Positions 26,294 through 34,555 of a DNA stretch of 64,000 nucleotides are shown in pieces. Made by a program: the position numbers and the translations under genes. The notes below the pieces were generated by a model that was given only the letters and a program-made list of their open reading frames with translations, was not told the origin of the DNA and made no database searches. Source of the stretch: Mucilaginibacter sp. SG564 (lineage in GTDB: Bacteria; Bacteroidota; Bacteroidia; Sphingobacteriales; Sphingobacteriaceae). The DNA lies in assembly GCF_013149275.1 (NCBI RefSeq), contig NZ_JABGNA010000006.1, forward strand, positions 124,001 to 188,000, read 5' to 3'. Each line of letters starts with the position of its first letter. Within the stretch, counting starts at the first letter, position 1.

Positions 26294-26647
26294 TTAATTT
26301 TTGAATGGATATTTTAACCAGATCATTAATAAGGGCATGATCAGGAAAGGGATCTCGATCAAGACCATCCTGATGTTCCCGGCCCGCAAGGCCAGCCCCA
26401 TGATCAGAACGATAGACAGGGCGTTGAGCATATTACCCAGAAAGAATGTTTTCGGGATGAGCAAAAGTACACCGATGGCTATGGTTAAAAAAACGAAGAT
26501 CGGAACTGCGGCCTTGCTGATCCCCAGGCTGGTCATCATTTTGAGCGCCTCAGGGCTACTCTGGTAGTGAGCCGTATCCCAGGCATGCTTAAAGCTAAGC
26601 GATACGGAAATGATCAGTAACAATAAAGAGATGATATTTTTTGCCAT
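26294..26647 (-). CDS. Small DoxX-like membrane protein, 117 aa
   Basis: Four hydrophobic helices (about residues 3-19, 48-64, 69-88, 95-111) with short polar turns; the first-loop sequence KHAWDTAHYQSSPEALKMMTSLGISKA resembles DoxX-like four-helix proteins. It sits 12 bp upstream of the AraC gene and 2 bp behind the 66-aa protein gene. DoxX-family naming is by look only. Confidence 0.78.
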   Translation of the reverse strand: MAKNIISLLLLIISVSLSFKHAWDTAHYQSSPEALKMMTSLGISKAAVPIFVFLTIAIGVLLLIPKTFFLGNMLNALSIVLIMGLALRAGNIRMVLIEIPFLIMPLLMIWLKYPFKN

Positions 26648-26649
26648 AA

Positions 26650-26850
26650 TTATTTCAGGAGGAGTGTATTGATGATGTAATCCATTACCAGTGCCATTGG
26701 CAGGCCGATCATGGCGCTTGTTAACGCTCTTCTTGCTTTATTGGGATATTTTTTCCTGTGCTTAAAATACAGGAAAAAACCTACAGGTGGCATGGCGTTG
26801 CAGACCATGAACCAGTATCTTGACAGTTCGTCTTTAGGTATATTTGTCAT
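26650..26850 (-). CDS. Small membrane protein, 66 aa
   Basis: Sequence MTNIPKDELSRYWFMVCNAM starts a short protein with two hydrophobic segments (about residues 13-28 and 46-63) joined by a basic loop FKHRKKYPNKARR, giving a two-helix hairpin. I do not recognise a family. Tight spacing on both sides (2 bp and 19 bp) supports that it is real and part of the SDR-DUF2147-AraC operon. Confidence 0.72.
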   Translation of the reverse strand: MTNIPKDELSRYWFMVCNAMPPVGFFLYFKHRKKYPNKARRALTSAMIGLPMALVMDYIINTLLLK

Positions 26851-26869
26851 GTTCGTGATTCTTAATGAT

Positions 26870-27304
26870 CTATTGAATACGCTTCCACTTAAAGGTTTTT
26901 CCTAACATCGGAACACCTTTATATCCCCGTGTTTCCAGGTCGTTAACGCTATTGAGTTTTCCTTTCAGGCTATAGGTATTGCCATCCTGTACACTGTACA
27001 ATTTACCGTCTGCGTATTCACCGTCCTTGTATACCAGCGCGGTAATATGGGTAAGGCCTAGTACCGGCCTGTCTTTAAGTTTTGCGTCGGGATTCTTAAT
27101 GTCTTTCTTAGAAGTTTTCCCGTCGGCCTCGAACATATCCTTTGACCACAGGAGTTTGGCCGAATAGGTATTTCCCGATTTGTACACCTCTATTTTGTAA
27201 TCACTGCATTGCCAGGTACCGAGTATCTGGTCCGCCTGAAGTTTTTGGGCAAAGGACGCCATGGACGAAAGCAGTATCATAACCGCTAAAAAGGTTCTTT
27301 TCAT
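26870..27304 (-). CDS. DUF2147 domain-containing secreted protein
   Basis: 144 aa with a signal peptide (residues 1-19, cleavage at SFA-QK). The mature part, ILGTWQCSDYKIEVYKSGNTYSAKLLWSK...LGLTHITALVYKDGEYADGKLYSVQDGNTYSLKGKLNSVNDLETRGYKG...KTFKWKRI, matches the DUF2147 beta-barrel pattern (GxW near the start, GxxYxxxDGK, LxxRGY, WxR at the end). It is predicted to be periplasmic; function unknown. Its start overlaps the SDR stop by 4 bp. Confidence 0.9.
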   Translation of the reverse strand: MKRTFLAVMILLSSMASFAQKLQADQILGTWQCSDYKIEVYKSGNTYSAKLLWSKDMFEADGKTSKKDIKNPDAKLKDRPVLGLTHITALVYKDGEYADGKLYSVQDGNTYSLKGKLNSVNDLETRGYKGVPMLGKTFKWKRIQ

Positions 27305-28098
27305 TTCGTTGAGTTATTAGAGTTAGCATTTAATTGCCTGAATTTTTCGAATTCTTTATGTCCGAAGTTCATGAGAATACCTGGGATGATCCTGCTCACC
27401 CATTTAATGACAACGATCAGGAAAGGCCTGAGCTCTGCTTTATCCTTTTGCAATCCTTTAATGGCTATGCTTACCATTTTGTCTACTTCCATCATCATGG
27501 ACGGATTGGCCGGCAATACCCAGTCATTTTGCAGGTTGGTCTTAACCCCCGGGGGGATCATCTCAAAGACTTTCACGCCGGTACCTTTGAGCTGTAGACG
27601 TAAAGCCTGTGTATAAGCCCGTACGCCTGCTTTTGAGGCACTGTAAACCGGTGCAACCGAATAGGGCATAAACGCGATGCCAGAGGAAACATTCACGATC
27701 GCCGCCGATCTCTTTTTCGTTAAATGCGGTAAGAACTGGTTAACCATTTGAATAGTGCCCGAAAGGTTGATATCGATCTCCCGGGTGATATTTCTCAGGC
27801 TTTTGCCGGTATCCTGAAGGTCAAGCAAACGCATTTCGCCCGCATTGTTGATCAGGATATTCAAATCAGGGAATTGCCGGGTGGCATCATCGTAAAGCTG
27901 CCTGATATGCTCTGGGTCGCTAACATCACTTTGAAAAATGTGGATCTTCGGGAACTGCCGTTGGGTCTCGTGCAATTTATTCAGGTCGCGCCCTGTTATA
28001 ATAATATCGGCTGCCTGTTCGGTGAGTTGTTTCACCAATTCCAGGCCTATTCCGCTGGTTCCGCCGGTGATCAGCACTGTGCTGTTTTGTAATTCCAT
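27301..28098 (-). CDS. SDR family oxidoreductase, DltE-like
   Basis: 265 aa: TGGTSGIGLELVKQL (residues 11-25), ILINNAGEM, NVSSGIAF with catalytic Ser, YSASKAGVR with Tyr and Lys, EMIPPGVKTNL. The NNAG(E/A)M variant and PPGV match the DltE branch of SDRs often cotranscribed with membrane proteins. Cytoplasmic. It heads the five-gene minus-strand operon ending with AraC at 25385. Confidence 0.93.
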   Translation of the reverse strand: MELQNSTVLITGGTSGIGLELVKQLTEQAADIIITGRDLNKLHETQRQFPKIHIFQSDVSDPEHIRQLYDDATRQFPDLNILINNAGEMRLLDLQDTGKSLRNITREIDINLSGTIQMVNQFLPHLTKKRSAAIVNVSSGIAFMPYSVAPVYSASKAGVRAYTQALRLQLKGTGVKVFEMIPPGVKTNLQNDWVLPANPSMMMEVDKMVSIAIKGLQKDKAELRPFLIVVIKWVSRIIPGILMNFGHKEFEKFRQLNANSNNSTK

Positions 28099-28639
28099 AT
28101 CTGCTGCTTTTTGTTACAGCAAAATTGCGGGATGCCCTTTGGTAGAATGTATGCAAAAGTCGAAATGTTGTAGCCGAAAGGGAGAATAGTTAGATTTTTG
28201 GGCCAGACTAAAAACGAGCCCGTAATCTTATTTAAATTTTGAAACACATTTAACAAACAAATGCTCTAATGGGAACGATTATGATAAAGACGCGGCAAAA
28301 AAATTGAAATTAAAAACTTTTTAGAACAGCGAAAGGTCGATAAATCTACTTTTGCATCCAGAAACTATGTATGTTCTGAATATCAAAACATTATAATTGA
28401 TAACAACTAAAAACCAAAAAAAATAGAGTGTTGGGGGGACCATTTTCGAACACTTAAATTCAGGATATTAGGGAGGCTCGTGAACTCCCGGAAAAGGCAA
28501 TGTGATACATCGTTTTATATTGACATGGCTTCACTTAAAAACGGATTTGCCAAAAACATATATATATATTGATTGGAACATTTTAACATATTTCTTACCT
28601 TTATGTCTTAAGATTTGTAAATAATCTGCATTAAATAGT
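28099..28639. other. Gene-poor AT-rich region upstream of repeat copy 2
   Basis: No gene is supported. Two small inverted repeats are seen: GTGTT/AACAC around 28430-28455 and GGGAG/CTCCC around 28470-28488. The region must contain the promoter of the SDR operon and of repeat copy 2; the block TTAAGATTTGTAAAT at 28608-28622 is nearly the same as one before repeat copy 1. Confidence 0.4.
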
Positions 28640-28769
28640 GGTGAGTAATTCGGTGCGTAGCTAAATTAAACACACATAAAATATTGAAAGTCAGTAGATA
28701 GTGAGTCGCGTTCGATTCCCCTACGGGCTACTTAAAAGGCAATAACTAATCATGGTTGTTGCCTTTTTT
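28640..28769 (+). ncRNA. Putative small RNA, copy 2 of the tRNA-like family, with terminator
   Basis: 28640-28731 carries both conserved ends of the family: GTAATTCGGTGCGTAG at 28645-28660 and GTTCGATTCCCCTACGGGC followed by TAC to 28731. From GTAG (28657) to the final CTAC is 75 nt, about tRNA size, and TTCGATT would be a canonical T loop, but the stems of a real tRNA do not form. A strong hairpin follows, AAAAGGCAATAAC (28734-28746) with GTTGTTGCCTTTT (28755-28767), one T-G pair, with a T run to 28769. This hairpin sequence is not shared with the other copies. Confidence 0.55.
28734..28769 (+). terminator. Rho-independent terminator of repeat copy 2
   Basis: 13-bp stem with an 8-nt loop followed by six T, starting 3 nt after the conserved element. 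Confidence 0.85.
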
Positions 28770-29354
28770 CATTTCAGGGAGTTTAAATAGGAGAAATTTT
28801 AATGGTTTTATTGGAGCCAAAAGCCGAGGATGCAAATGTACGATCGGTAGAAAATTAATGATGTGCTGTGCATTTTTGAAAACAAGGCTAGCCATCTACA
28901 ACAGTTCTTTCTCGGTAAATCACTCAGCGAAAACATTTTTACTTAGTTAACGACATACCTTAGGGGCAGGCTTTTTCGTAGCAATCGAAAAAATTAAATC
29001 CAGGATCAACGATCAGGGTAAAAATATCGAAATAGTATTTCGATACCTTGATTGACAAAATGATAGAATCGCAAGTACGAAAATGAATCGATTACAAACC
29101 GGATAACTTATAGATAAAATCATTCGTTATAGGTGGCGCGATCTATTAGCGTCGACGAAATAATTAAATAACTCCAAATTTGAATGAATTAACGCGACTA
29201 AACCGATGAAACGGAAGTTGAATCCTTGATGTTGCGATTTGGGACATCAAAGTAATTTACTTCTTGAAGTGATCACGTTGTTTTGAGGTTATCACAACTT
29301 GTGATAACCTCCTTTAGCTCTTGCAACGCTTTACTAAAAACCTCTCTGACATTC
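28770..29354. other. Gene-poor AT-rich region with two hairpins
   Basis: No gene is supported; a 64-codon open frame at 28756-28950 starts inside the terminator and shows no protein-like pattern. TATCGAAAT/ATTTCGATA (29025-29033 and 29037-29045) is a perfect 9-bp inverted repeat, and a second one precedes the end of the glycosidase gene (29285-29311). Confidence 0.4.
29285..29311. terminator. Perfect hairpin behind the glycosidase operon
   Basis: GAGGTTATCAC (29285-29295) and GTGATAACCTC (29301-29311) are perfect inverted copies with a 5-nt loop, 43 bp past the minus-strand GH2 stop. Neither side has a full T tract, so it may stabilise the 3' end of the message rather than terminate it. Confidence 0.55.
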
Positions 29355-31463
29355 TCATTTTTTAAGGGTCCATTCAATAGCATCGCTTTGTAATTTTTCG
29401 TTAAAATAGCCCTCAGCCCTGAGCCGGTTTATTCCTTTAACGAGGTGGATATTTTTAAACACAAAATCGTGTTTGGTTGCACCTGTTTCTGCCTGATTTA
29501 CTTTTTTACCGTTGACGTAAAGTGTAACGGATGAGGTATTGGCAAATACTTTCACTGTAGTTATGGCCTCTATCCGATCCGTATTTCGGCGGCTGCTGAT
29601 ATACAGCACGGGTTCCTGGCTCCAATTGGCCTTGTACCAGTAAAAGGCATCCTTTTTTATTTTACGGTCATAAGTAACCAGGCCCTTCATGTTACGAGCA
29701 GGTATCCCGCCTCCATTGGCAGATGGCACCGAAAAGTCAAACATATTCCATACGTATGAGGCTACCAGGTATGGATGTTTTTCGATAATGCCCCATTGTT
29801 CCTCATGAAAGTGTGTCTGAAAGGTTTCGGGCCAAAATTGGCCGGACGGATCACCGCTATCGTCTACCTTTTCCTGTTGCTGATTTACGTTTGCCTCCGT
29901 ACCGTACTCAGAAAGTACGACCTTATAATTTGGATATTCTTTTTCCAGCCCAGTAACCCAACCTTCAAGATCGGGGATCTTCCCTTCATACCAGCCGTAA
30001 TATCGGTTGATGCCCTGAATATCCGCAGCCAGGTTTGACGGGCGATTTATTTCACCGTAGCCGCTAACACTGGCGGTAAATCTGGCTGGATCTTCCGTTT
30101 TGGCAATGTCGTTCAGTTCTCTGGTTAAAACTGGCACAAAACCATCGGCCGAACTGGAATATACTTCATTATGTAAACCCCAATTGTATATAGACGGGTG
30201 GTTATAATTTTGCCTGATCAATTCGGTTAACTGCTGTTTGGCGTTATCCCCTTCCTCTGTCGAAACCGCGTTTACAAATGGTATTTCGGCCCATATTACA
30301 AAGCCCATGCTGTCGCATTTAGCATAAATATATTCGGCTTGCTGATAGTGTGCAAAACGGATAGAGGTTGCACCTATTTCGTAGATCATATCCAAATCGC
30401 TTTGGTGTTGGGCGTTGGTTAGCGCGCTGCCGTAATCCTGCCACTCCTGGTGACGGCAAACCCCATACAGGCGATACGGCTGTCCGTTCAGATAAAAGCC
30501 TTTGCCGGGTACTACCGAAAAGTAGCGAAGGCCAAGTGGCTGTGTAACTTCATCTATTGTTTTACCATCTTTAATAATGGCGGTGGTAAGCGAATACAAA
30601 TAGGGGTCTTTCCGGCCGTCCCATAAATGCGGGTTATTGACTTGCATTTGCTGATCAACAATATTTATACCTTGTGGTTGTACATTTTGTAGTTGTTGAA
30701 CTTGTTTAACAATGGTGCCGTTTTTATTACTAATGGTAGTTTTTACCGTAATCTGCTGTACTTGCCGCTCTTTATTTTCGATTTTAGCGGTTACCGTGAT
30801 ATTGGCCTTTTTATTATTTACATCTTGTTTAATGTAAATACCCGGGGATGCATAATCAGTTGTGGTTATGTTGATCTTGCTGGTAACAATGATGCTTATG
30901 GGACGGTAAATGCCGCCGTAAACGCCAAATAGTTTGTTATTGATGGGAATAATATCAGGCCGCTCCTCGTTGTTTACTTTTACCATAATTGTATTGATAG
31001 TATCGTACCTTAACGAGTTGCTGATATCAAAGCAAAATGCCGAATAAGCGCCCTTATGCGTACCTATCAATTTATTATTAATATAGAGGTCAGCAACCGT
31101 GCCCACGCCTTCAAAACGAATAAATACACGCTTATCTTTCCATTCCTTTTGGGCTACCAACTCTCTGCGATAAAAGGCATCCCCGGTGTAAAAATTTTTC
31201 CCTTTCTGAATATCCTTGTTGTTCCATGTATGGGGTATTGTGACGGTTTGCCATTCGCCCCCGGCAATTGCGATATTGGTTTTATAGGTTGCTTTCTTAA
31301 ACTGCCAATCCTGATTAAAGGGTATAACCTGCCGGACGGAATTGATGTTATTAATGTCCATGGCTTTTTGGAATGTCCATCCTTTTAAACTAAAGCAAAG
31401 GCTTATTAGGAAAAACAGGGTGATCTTTGCTGTACGCATAAGTTTTACGATCATCTGGTGCAA
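29355..31463 (-). CDS. Glycoside hydrolase family 2 protein (beta-galactosidase type)
   Basis: 702 aa with an N-terminal signal (about residues 9-30). Order of domains: sugar-binding jelly roll (~45-200; PHTWNNKD, FIRFEGVGTVADLYINNKLIGTHKGAYSAF), immunoglobulin-like domain (~205-320), TIM barrel (~325-620) with acid/base Glu in NWGLHNEVY and nucleophile Glu in VVLSEYGTEA, and a C-terminal beta domain (~630-700). Shorter than LacZ (about 1020 aa), in the range of Bacteroidota GH2 enzymes. Starts 3 bp after the fucosidase stop, so cotranscribed. Beta-galactosidase or a related exo-beta-glycosidase activity; the exact sugar cannot be told. Confidence 0.93.
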   Translation of the reverse strand: MHQMIVKLMRTAKITLFFLISLCFSLKGWTFQKAMDINNINSVRQVIPFNQDWQFKKATYKTNIAIAGGEWQTVTIPHTWNNKDIQKGKNFYTGDAFYRRELVAQKEWKDKRVFIRFEGVGTVADLYINNKLIGTHKGAYSAFCFDISNSLRYDTINTIMVKVNNEERPDIIPINNKLFGVYGGIYRPISIIVTSKINITTTDYASPGIYIKQDVNNKKANITVTAKIENKERQVQQITVKTTISNKNGTIVKQVQQLQNVQPQGINIVDQQMQVNNPHLWDGRKDPYLYSLTTAIIKDGKTIDEVTQPLGLRYFSVVPGKGFYLNGQPYRLYGVCRHQEWQDYGSALTNAQHQSDLDMIYEIGATSIRFAHYQQAEYIYAKCDSMGFVIWAEIPFVNAVSTEEGDNAKQQLTELIRQNYNHPSIYNWGLHNEVYSSSADGFVPVLTRELNDIAKTEDPARFTASVSGYGEINRPSNLAADIQGINRYYGWYEGKIPDLEGWVTGLEKEYPNYKVVLSEYGTEANVNQQQEKVDDSGDPSGQFWPETFQTHFHEEQWGIIEKHPYLVASYVWNMFDFSVPSANGGGIPARNMKGLVTYDRKIKKDAFYWYKANWSQEPVLYISSRRNTDRIEAITTVKVFANTSSVTLYVNGKKVNQAETGATKHDFVFKNIHLVKGINRLRAEGYFNEKLQSDAIEWTLKK

Positions 31464-31466
31464 CGT

Positions 31467-32915
31467 TTATATTTTAGCTTTCTGGTACTGAGATCCACTA
31501 TTTTTATTGCTATCTGTGGTTTCCAGAACAATGACAAAGGGATGTTTAAAGGCTTGCTGTTTCAAGTGGATAAAACAGGAAAATGTACCTGTTTCTTCGG
31601 GCACATAATTTTGCGCAGGATTACCAAGATCATAAGCTTTGCTGATTACTGTATGAGGCGGTGTTACAACCTTTAAGGCTCCGGAGACAGGTACATTAAA
31701 TACTAGCATATAGATTTTATTGATACCTGTTTTTTTTATGTAATACCCCCAATCCTGCTTTGCAAAACCGGCATACTCGCCATTGTAAATGGCCTCTTTG
31801 TTGGTATTCATCCACTCTCCAATTTCTTTTGCCAGGTTCAACTCTTCTGTTCTTAAAGAGCCATCGGGCTTTGGCCCAAAATTGAGCACAAAATTTCCAT
31901 CGAGCGAAACACATTTGGCCAGCATTTCCAGTAATTCATCGGTTGTTTTGATGTGGCCTTTCCATACCTTACCATATCCCCATTGGTTTTCGGGCACGGT
32001 CATTACGCAATCCCAGTCGTTCCCGTGTACATCTTCTATATTCTCTGGTATTTTACGTTCCCAACCCTGTTCATAATCGCCCATCATATGACCATTTGAA
32101 TCAAAATGTCGCTTACCATATTCATCTGCCCTAAAGCGGCTGCCGATGATCAATCCGGGATGCTTTGCCCTCATCTCCTTTTCTAGTGAATCTGCAAAAG
32201 CGGCCTGTGTAACCCATGATTTATCCCAGGTACCATCGAACCATAAACCTTTGGTTGTTGGATATCGGGTAAGCAGTTCCAGTAATTGGTTCCGGGTAAA
32301 TTGTTTAAACCTTTCAAATGCGATACTATCCTCCCGGCTCTTAATATCATACCGCCAGTCGGGATTGTGCCAATCCATAATAGAGAAATAAAGTATCACG
32401 TCAATCCCCTGTCTTTCGTAGGCCTTTACAAGCGGGCCTATTAAGTCTTTTTTATAGGGGGAATTGGCGATGGTAAAATGGGTATACTTACTTGGCCACA
32501 AACAAAATCCATCATGATGTTTTGTGGTGATGGTTACATATTTTACCCCCATTTGTTTAGCTATTGCCGCCCATGAGCCGGCATTAAATTTGGTTGGATT
32601 AAATTGATATATCAATGAATCGTAGGCTGTAGCGGAAACAACTTTCCATGACTTTATCCATTCGGAAGCACCGCTATAGGTTTGACCACGCCATTCACCA
32701 GCTGGTATGGAATATAAACCCCAATGGATAAACTGTCCTAAGCCATAAGCACGCCATTTTGCCATATCAGCATCTGTTCTGCGACCTATGCGGTGGGCGC
32801 CATGCTGCAGGACAATATTTTTTTGCGCTGCCGTTTCTGTCTGCTGCGCGTTTACATTTGCAGCATTCACACAATTCCATACAATTGCTGCAATCAGGAT
32901 CACTTTTTTTATCAT
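31467..32915 (-). CDS. Alpha-L-fucosidase, glycoside hydrolase family 29
   Basis: Start at 32915 chosen because it gives a signal peptide (MIKKVILIAAIVWNCVNAAN...AQQ); a longer frame to 32945 only adds ten polar residues. 482 aa. GH29 pattern: FIHWGLYSIPAGEWRGQ (~residues 65-81), YVTITTKHHDGFCLWPSKYTHF, DVILYFSIMDWHNPDWRYD, GLWFDGTWDKSW with the catalytic Asp nucleophile, and a C-terminal beta-sandwich (~385-482). Secreted to the periplasm, where it removes alpha-linked fucose. Next to GH2 and SusC/D, it indicates a fucosylated galactoside as the target glycan (inference). Confidence 0.94.
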   Translation of the reverse strand: MIKKVILIAAIVWNCVNAANVNAQQTETAAQKNIVLQHGAHRIGRRTDADMAKWRAYGLGQFIHWGLYSIPAGEWRGQTYSGASEWIKSWKVVSATAYDSLIYQFNPTKFNAGSWAAIAKQMGVKYVTITTKHHDGFCLWPSKYTHFTIANSPYKKDLIGPLVKAYERQGIDVILYFSIMDWHNPDWRYDIKSREDSIAFERFKQFTRNQLLELLTRYPTTKGLWFDGTWDKSWVTQAAFADSLEKEMRAKHPGLIIGSRFRADEYGKRHFDSNGHMMGDYEQGWERKIPENIEDVHGNDWDCVMTVPENQWGYGKVWKGHIKTTDELLEMLAKCVSLDGNFVLNFGPKPDGSLRTEELNLAKEIGEWMNTNKEAIYNGEYAGFAKQDWGYYIKKTGINKIYMLVFNVPVSGALKVVTPPHTVISKAYDLGNPAQNYVPEETGTFSCFIHLKQQAFKHPFVIVLETTDSNKNSGSQYQKAKI

Positions 32916-32968
32916 ATCTAATTCTCTTATAGGGAGCTGCCGCATTTGCGGCAGCTTTGACCAAGTTT

Positions 32969-34537
32969 TTAATATCCCGGATTTTGAGTTAATGTTGCTC
33001 CTTTATTCACGTCGATCTCTGATTGAGGAATGGGCAGCAACAGGTTATAATCCTTAATAGAGCCAGAGGAAGTGGGATTGTATTTTTTTACCCTTTCTAC
33101 CAAAGTCCCTGTTCTCATTAAGGTAACCCGTCTGTCTTCTTCGCCAATAAGTTCGCGGGCGCGTTCATCCAGAATAAAATCCATATTGATATCGGATGTC
33201 TGTACAAGCGGAGCATTAGCCCTTGTGCGAAGTTCATTGATGTCGTTGGCGGCTCCTGTTAAATTACCTTGCTTAAACTGTGCCTCGGCCAGTAAAAGGT
33301 AGGTTTCGCCAAGGCGCATATAGATGCGATCTTTATACGTTATTGTACCAAAAGGGTCGGCGCTGGTATAAGAGTACCACTTGGTGCTATGCGCGTACAT
33401 ATTTTGAATGGTATCGGTATTGGAGGTAACTACTGCCAGTTTACCATAATTAGCTGATGCAGGATCGTTGTAATAATATTTGCGACGGATGTTAAAATTA
33501 GAATTGCGCATATCATTATTAATGTTCAGATTATATGTCCACCAGTTGGTTGGCCGTATCCGGCCTATGCCGCGTCCGCCTAATGAATCGGCTACGATCA
33601 TACCCGGAATGTTCACATAAAATGGCACCCAAACCCTGCGGTGCTGGTCGGTTGGACTATACCCACCGGGGATGTTTGCTTCTTCTACTACCCAAATGGC
33701 TTCGGTATTGCCCTGGCTACGGCGCATATTGCCATAAATAAACATATCTGAAAAGGCATCGCCCGGCCTCAACGAATTGATACCATATCGGCCGCTCACC
33801 AACTTATATAGGCCGCTGGCTATGATCTTGTTCAACTGTGCTTCGGCAAGATCAGGTTTATTGGCCCTTAAATAAGTTACCCCGAGTAATTGCATCGCAG
33901 CAGCACTGTTTATCCTGCCCTCAGCGGTCACATGTGCGGCATCGGGTAAATTGGCGGCCGCGAAAGTAAGGTCATTGACCTGCAGATTAATGATCGTATC
34001 TAATGGAGCCCTCACATAGTCGGTTTTAGGCGCGGTAACCGGCGCCGTAATAAGTGGCACACCACCGAACAAGGTTGACAGGAAATTATAGGCGTAAGCC
34101 CTGAAAAACTTGGCTTCGGCCACATAACTATTGATCTGAGCCGGTGTTAAACTGGTGTTGCCGGATTGGGCGGCCTGTATAATTACATTGGCAGCGTTGA
34201 TAACCTGATAACCCCAGCGCCAAAAACTAAGGGAAGCGACATCCTGTGAATTTAATTGTGAATAAGTTTCATACGGAGCCATGGCTGATGTGGTTTGACC
34301 GTTGCGGGCCACATCGGTACCGGTCTGCATCAGTGCGATGATTCCCTGATCGCCTTCATACTGATCGCGAACTATTTTTTGAAGACCGGCGACCGCGGCT
34401 TCAAAACTTAGGGCATCCTTTAAAGTAGCAGGTGTAAATTGTGTTCTGACATCTTCATCCAAAAAGCTCTTTTTACAGGAATTAAATGTGAGCATGGTTA
34501 TCAGACTTATAAAGAGTAATGAATAAATACTTTTCAT
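32969..34537 (-). CDS. RagB/SusD family nutrient-uptake outer membrane lipoprotein
   Basis: 522 aa with lipoprotein signal MKSIYSLLFISLITMLTFNSC (Cys 21). SusD features: helical TPR-like part (SFWRWGYQVINAANVIIQAAQ, AKFFRAYAYNFLSTLFGGVPLIT, AAMQLLGVTYLRANKPDLAEAQLNKII) and the C-terminal RagB motif with FILDERARELIGEEDRRVTLMRTGTLVERVKKYNP. It is the surface glycan-binding partner capping the SusC channel encoded 18 bp upstream. Confidence 0.96.
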   Translation of the reverse strand: MKSIYSLLFISLITMLTFNSCKKSFLDEDVRTQFTPATLKDALSFEAAVAGLQKIVRDQYEGDQGIIALMQTGTDVARNGQTTSAMAPYETYSQLNSQDVASLSFWRWGYQVINAANVIIQAAQSGNTSLTPAQINSYVAEAKFFRAYAYNFLSTLFGGVPLITAPVTAPKTDYVRAPLDTIINLQVNDLTFAAANLPDAAHVTAEGRINSAAAMQLLGVTYLRANKPDLAEAQLNKIIASGLYKLVSGRYGINSLRPGDAFSDMFIYGNMRRSQGNTEAIWVVEEANIPGGYSPTDQHRRVWVPFYVNIPGMIVADSLGGRGIGRIRPTNWWTYNLNINNDMRNSNFNIRRKYYYNDPASANYGKLAVVTSNTDTIQNMYAHSTKWYSYTSADPFGTITYKDRIYMRLGETYLLLAEAQFKQGNLTGAANDINELRTRANAPLVQTSDINMDFILDERARELIGEEDRRVTLMRTGTLVERVKKYNPTSSGSIKDYNLLLPIPQSEIDVNKGATLTQNPGY

Positions 34538-34555
34538 GATTATAATTTCTAATTA

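Noticed and set aside
28756..28950. 64-codon plus-strand open frame behind repeat copy 2
   Set aside because: It starts inside the terminator stem, has no protein-like pattern and no start context.
29025..29045. Perfect 9-bp inverted repeat as a terminator or transposon end
   Set aside because: No T tract, no gene ending nearby and no partner repeat; left as an unexplained hairpin.
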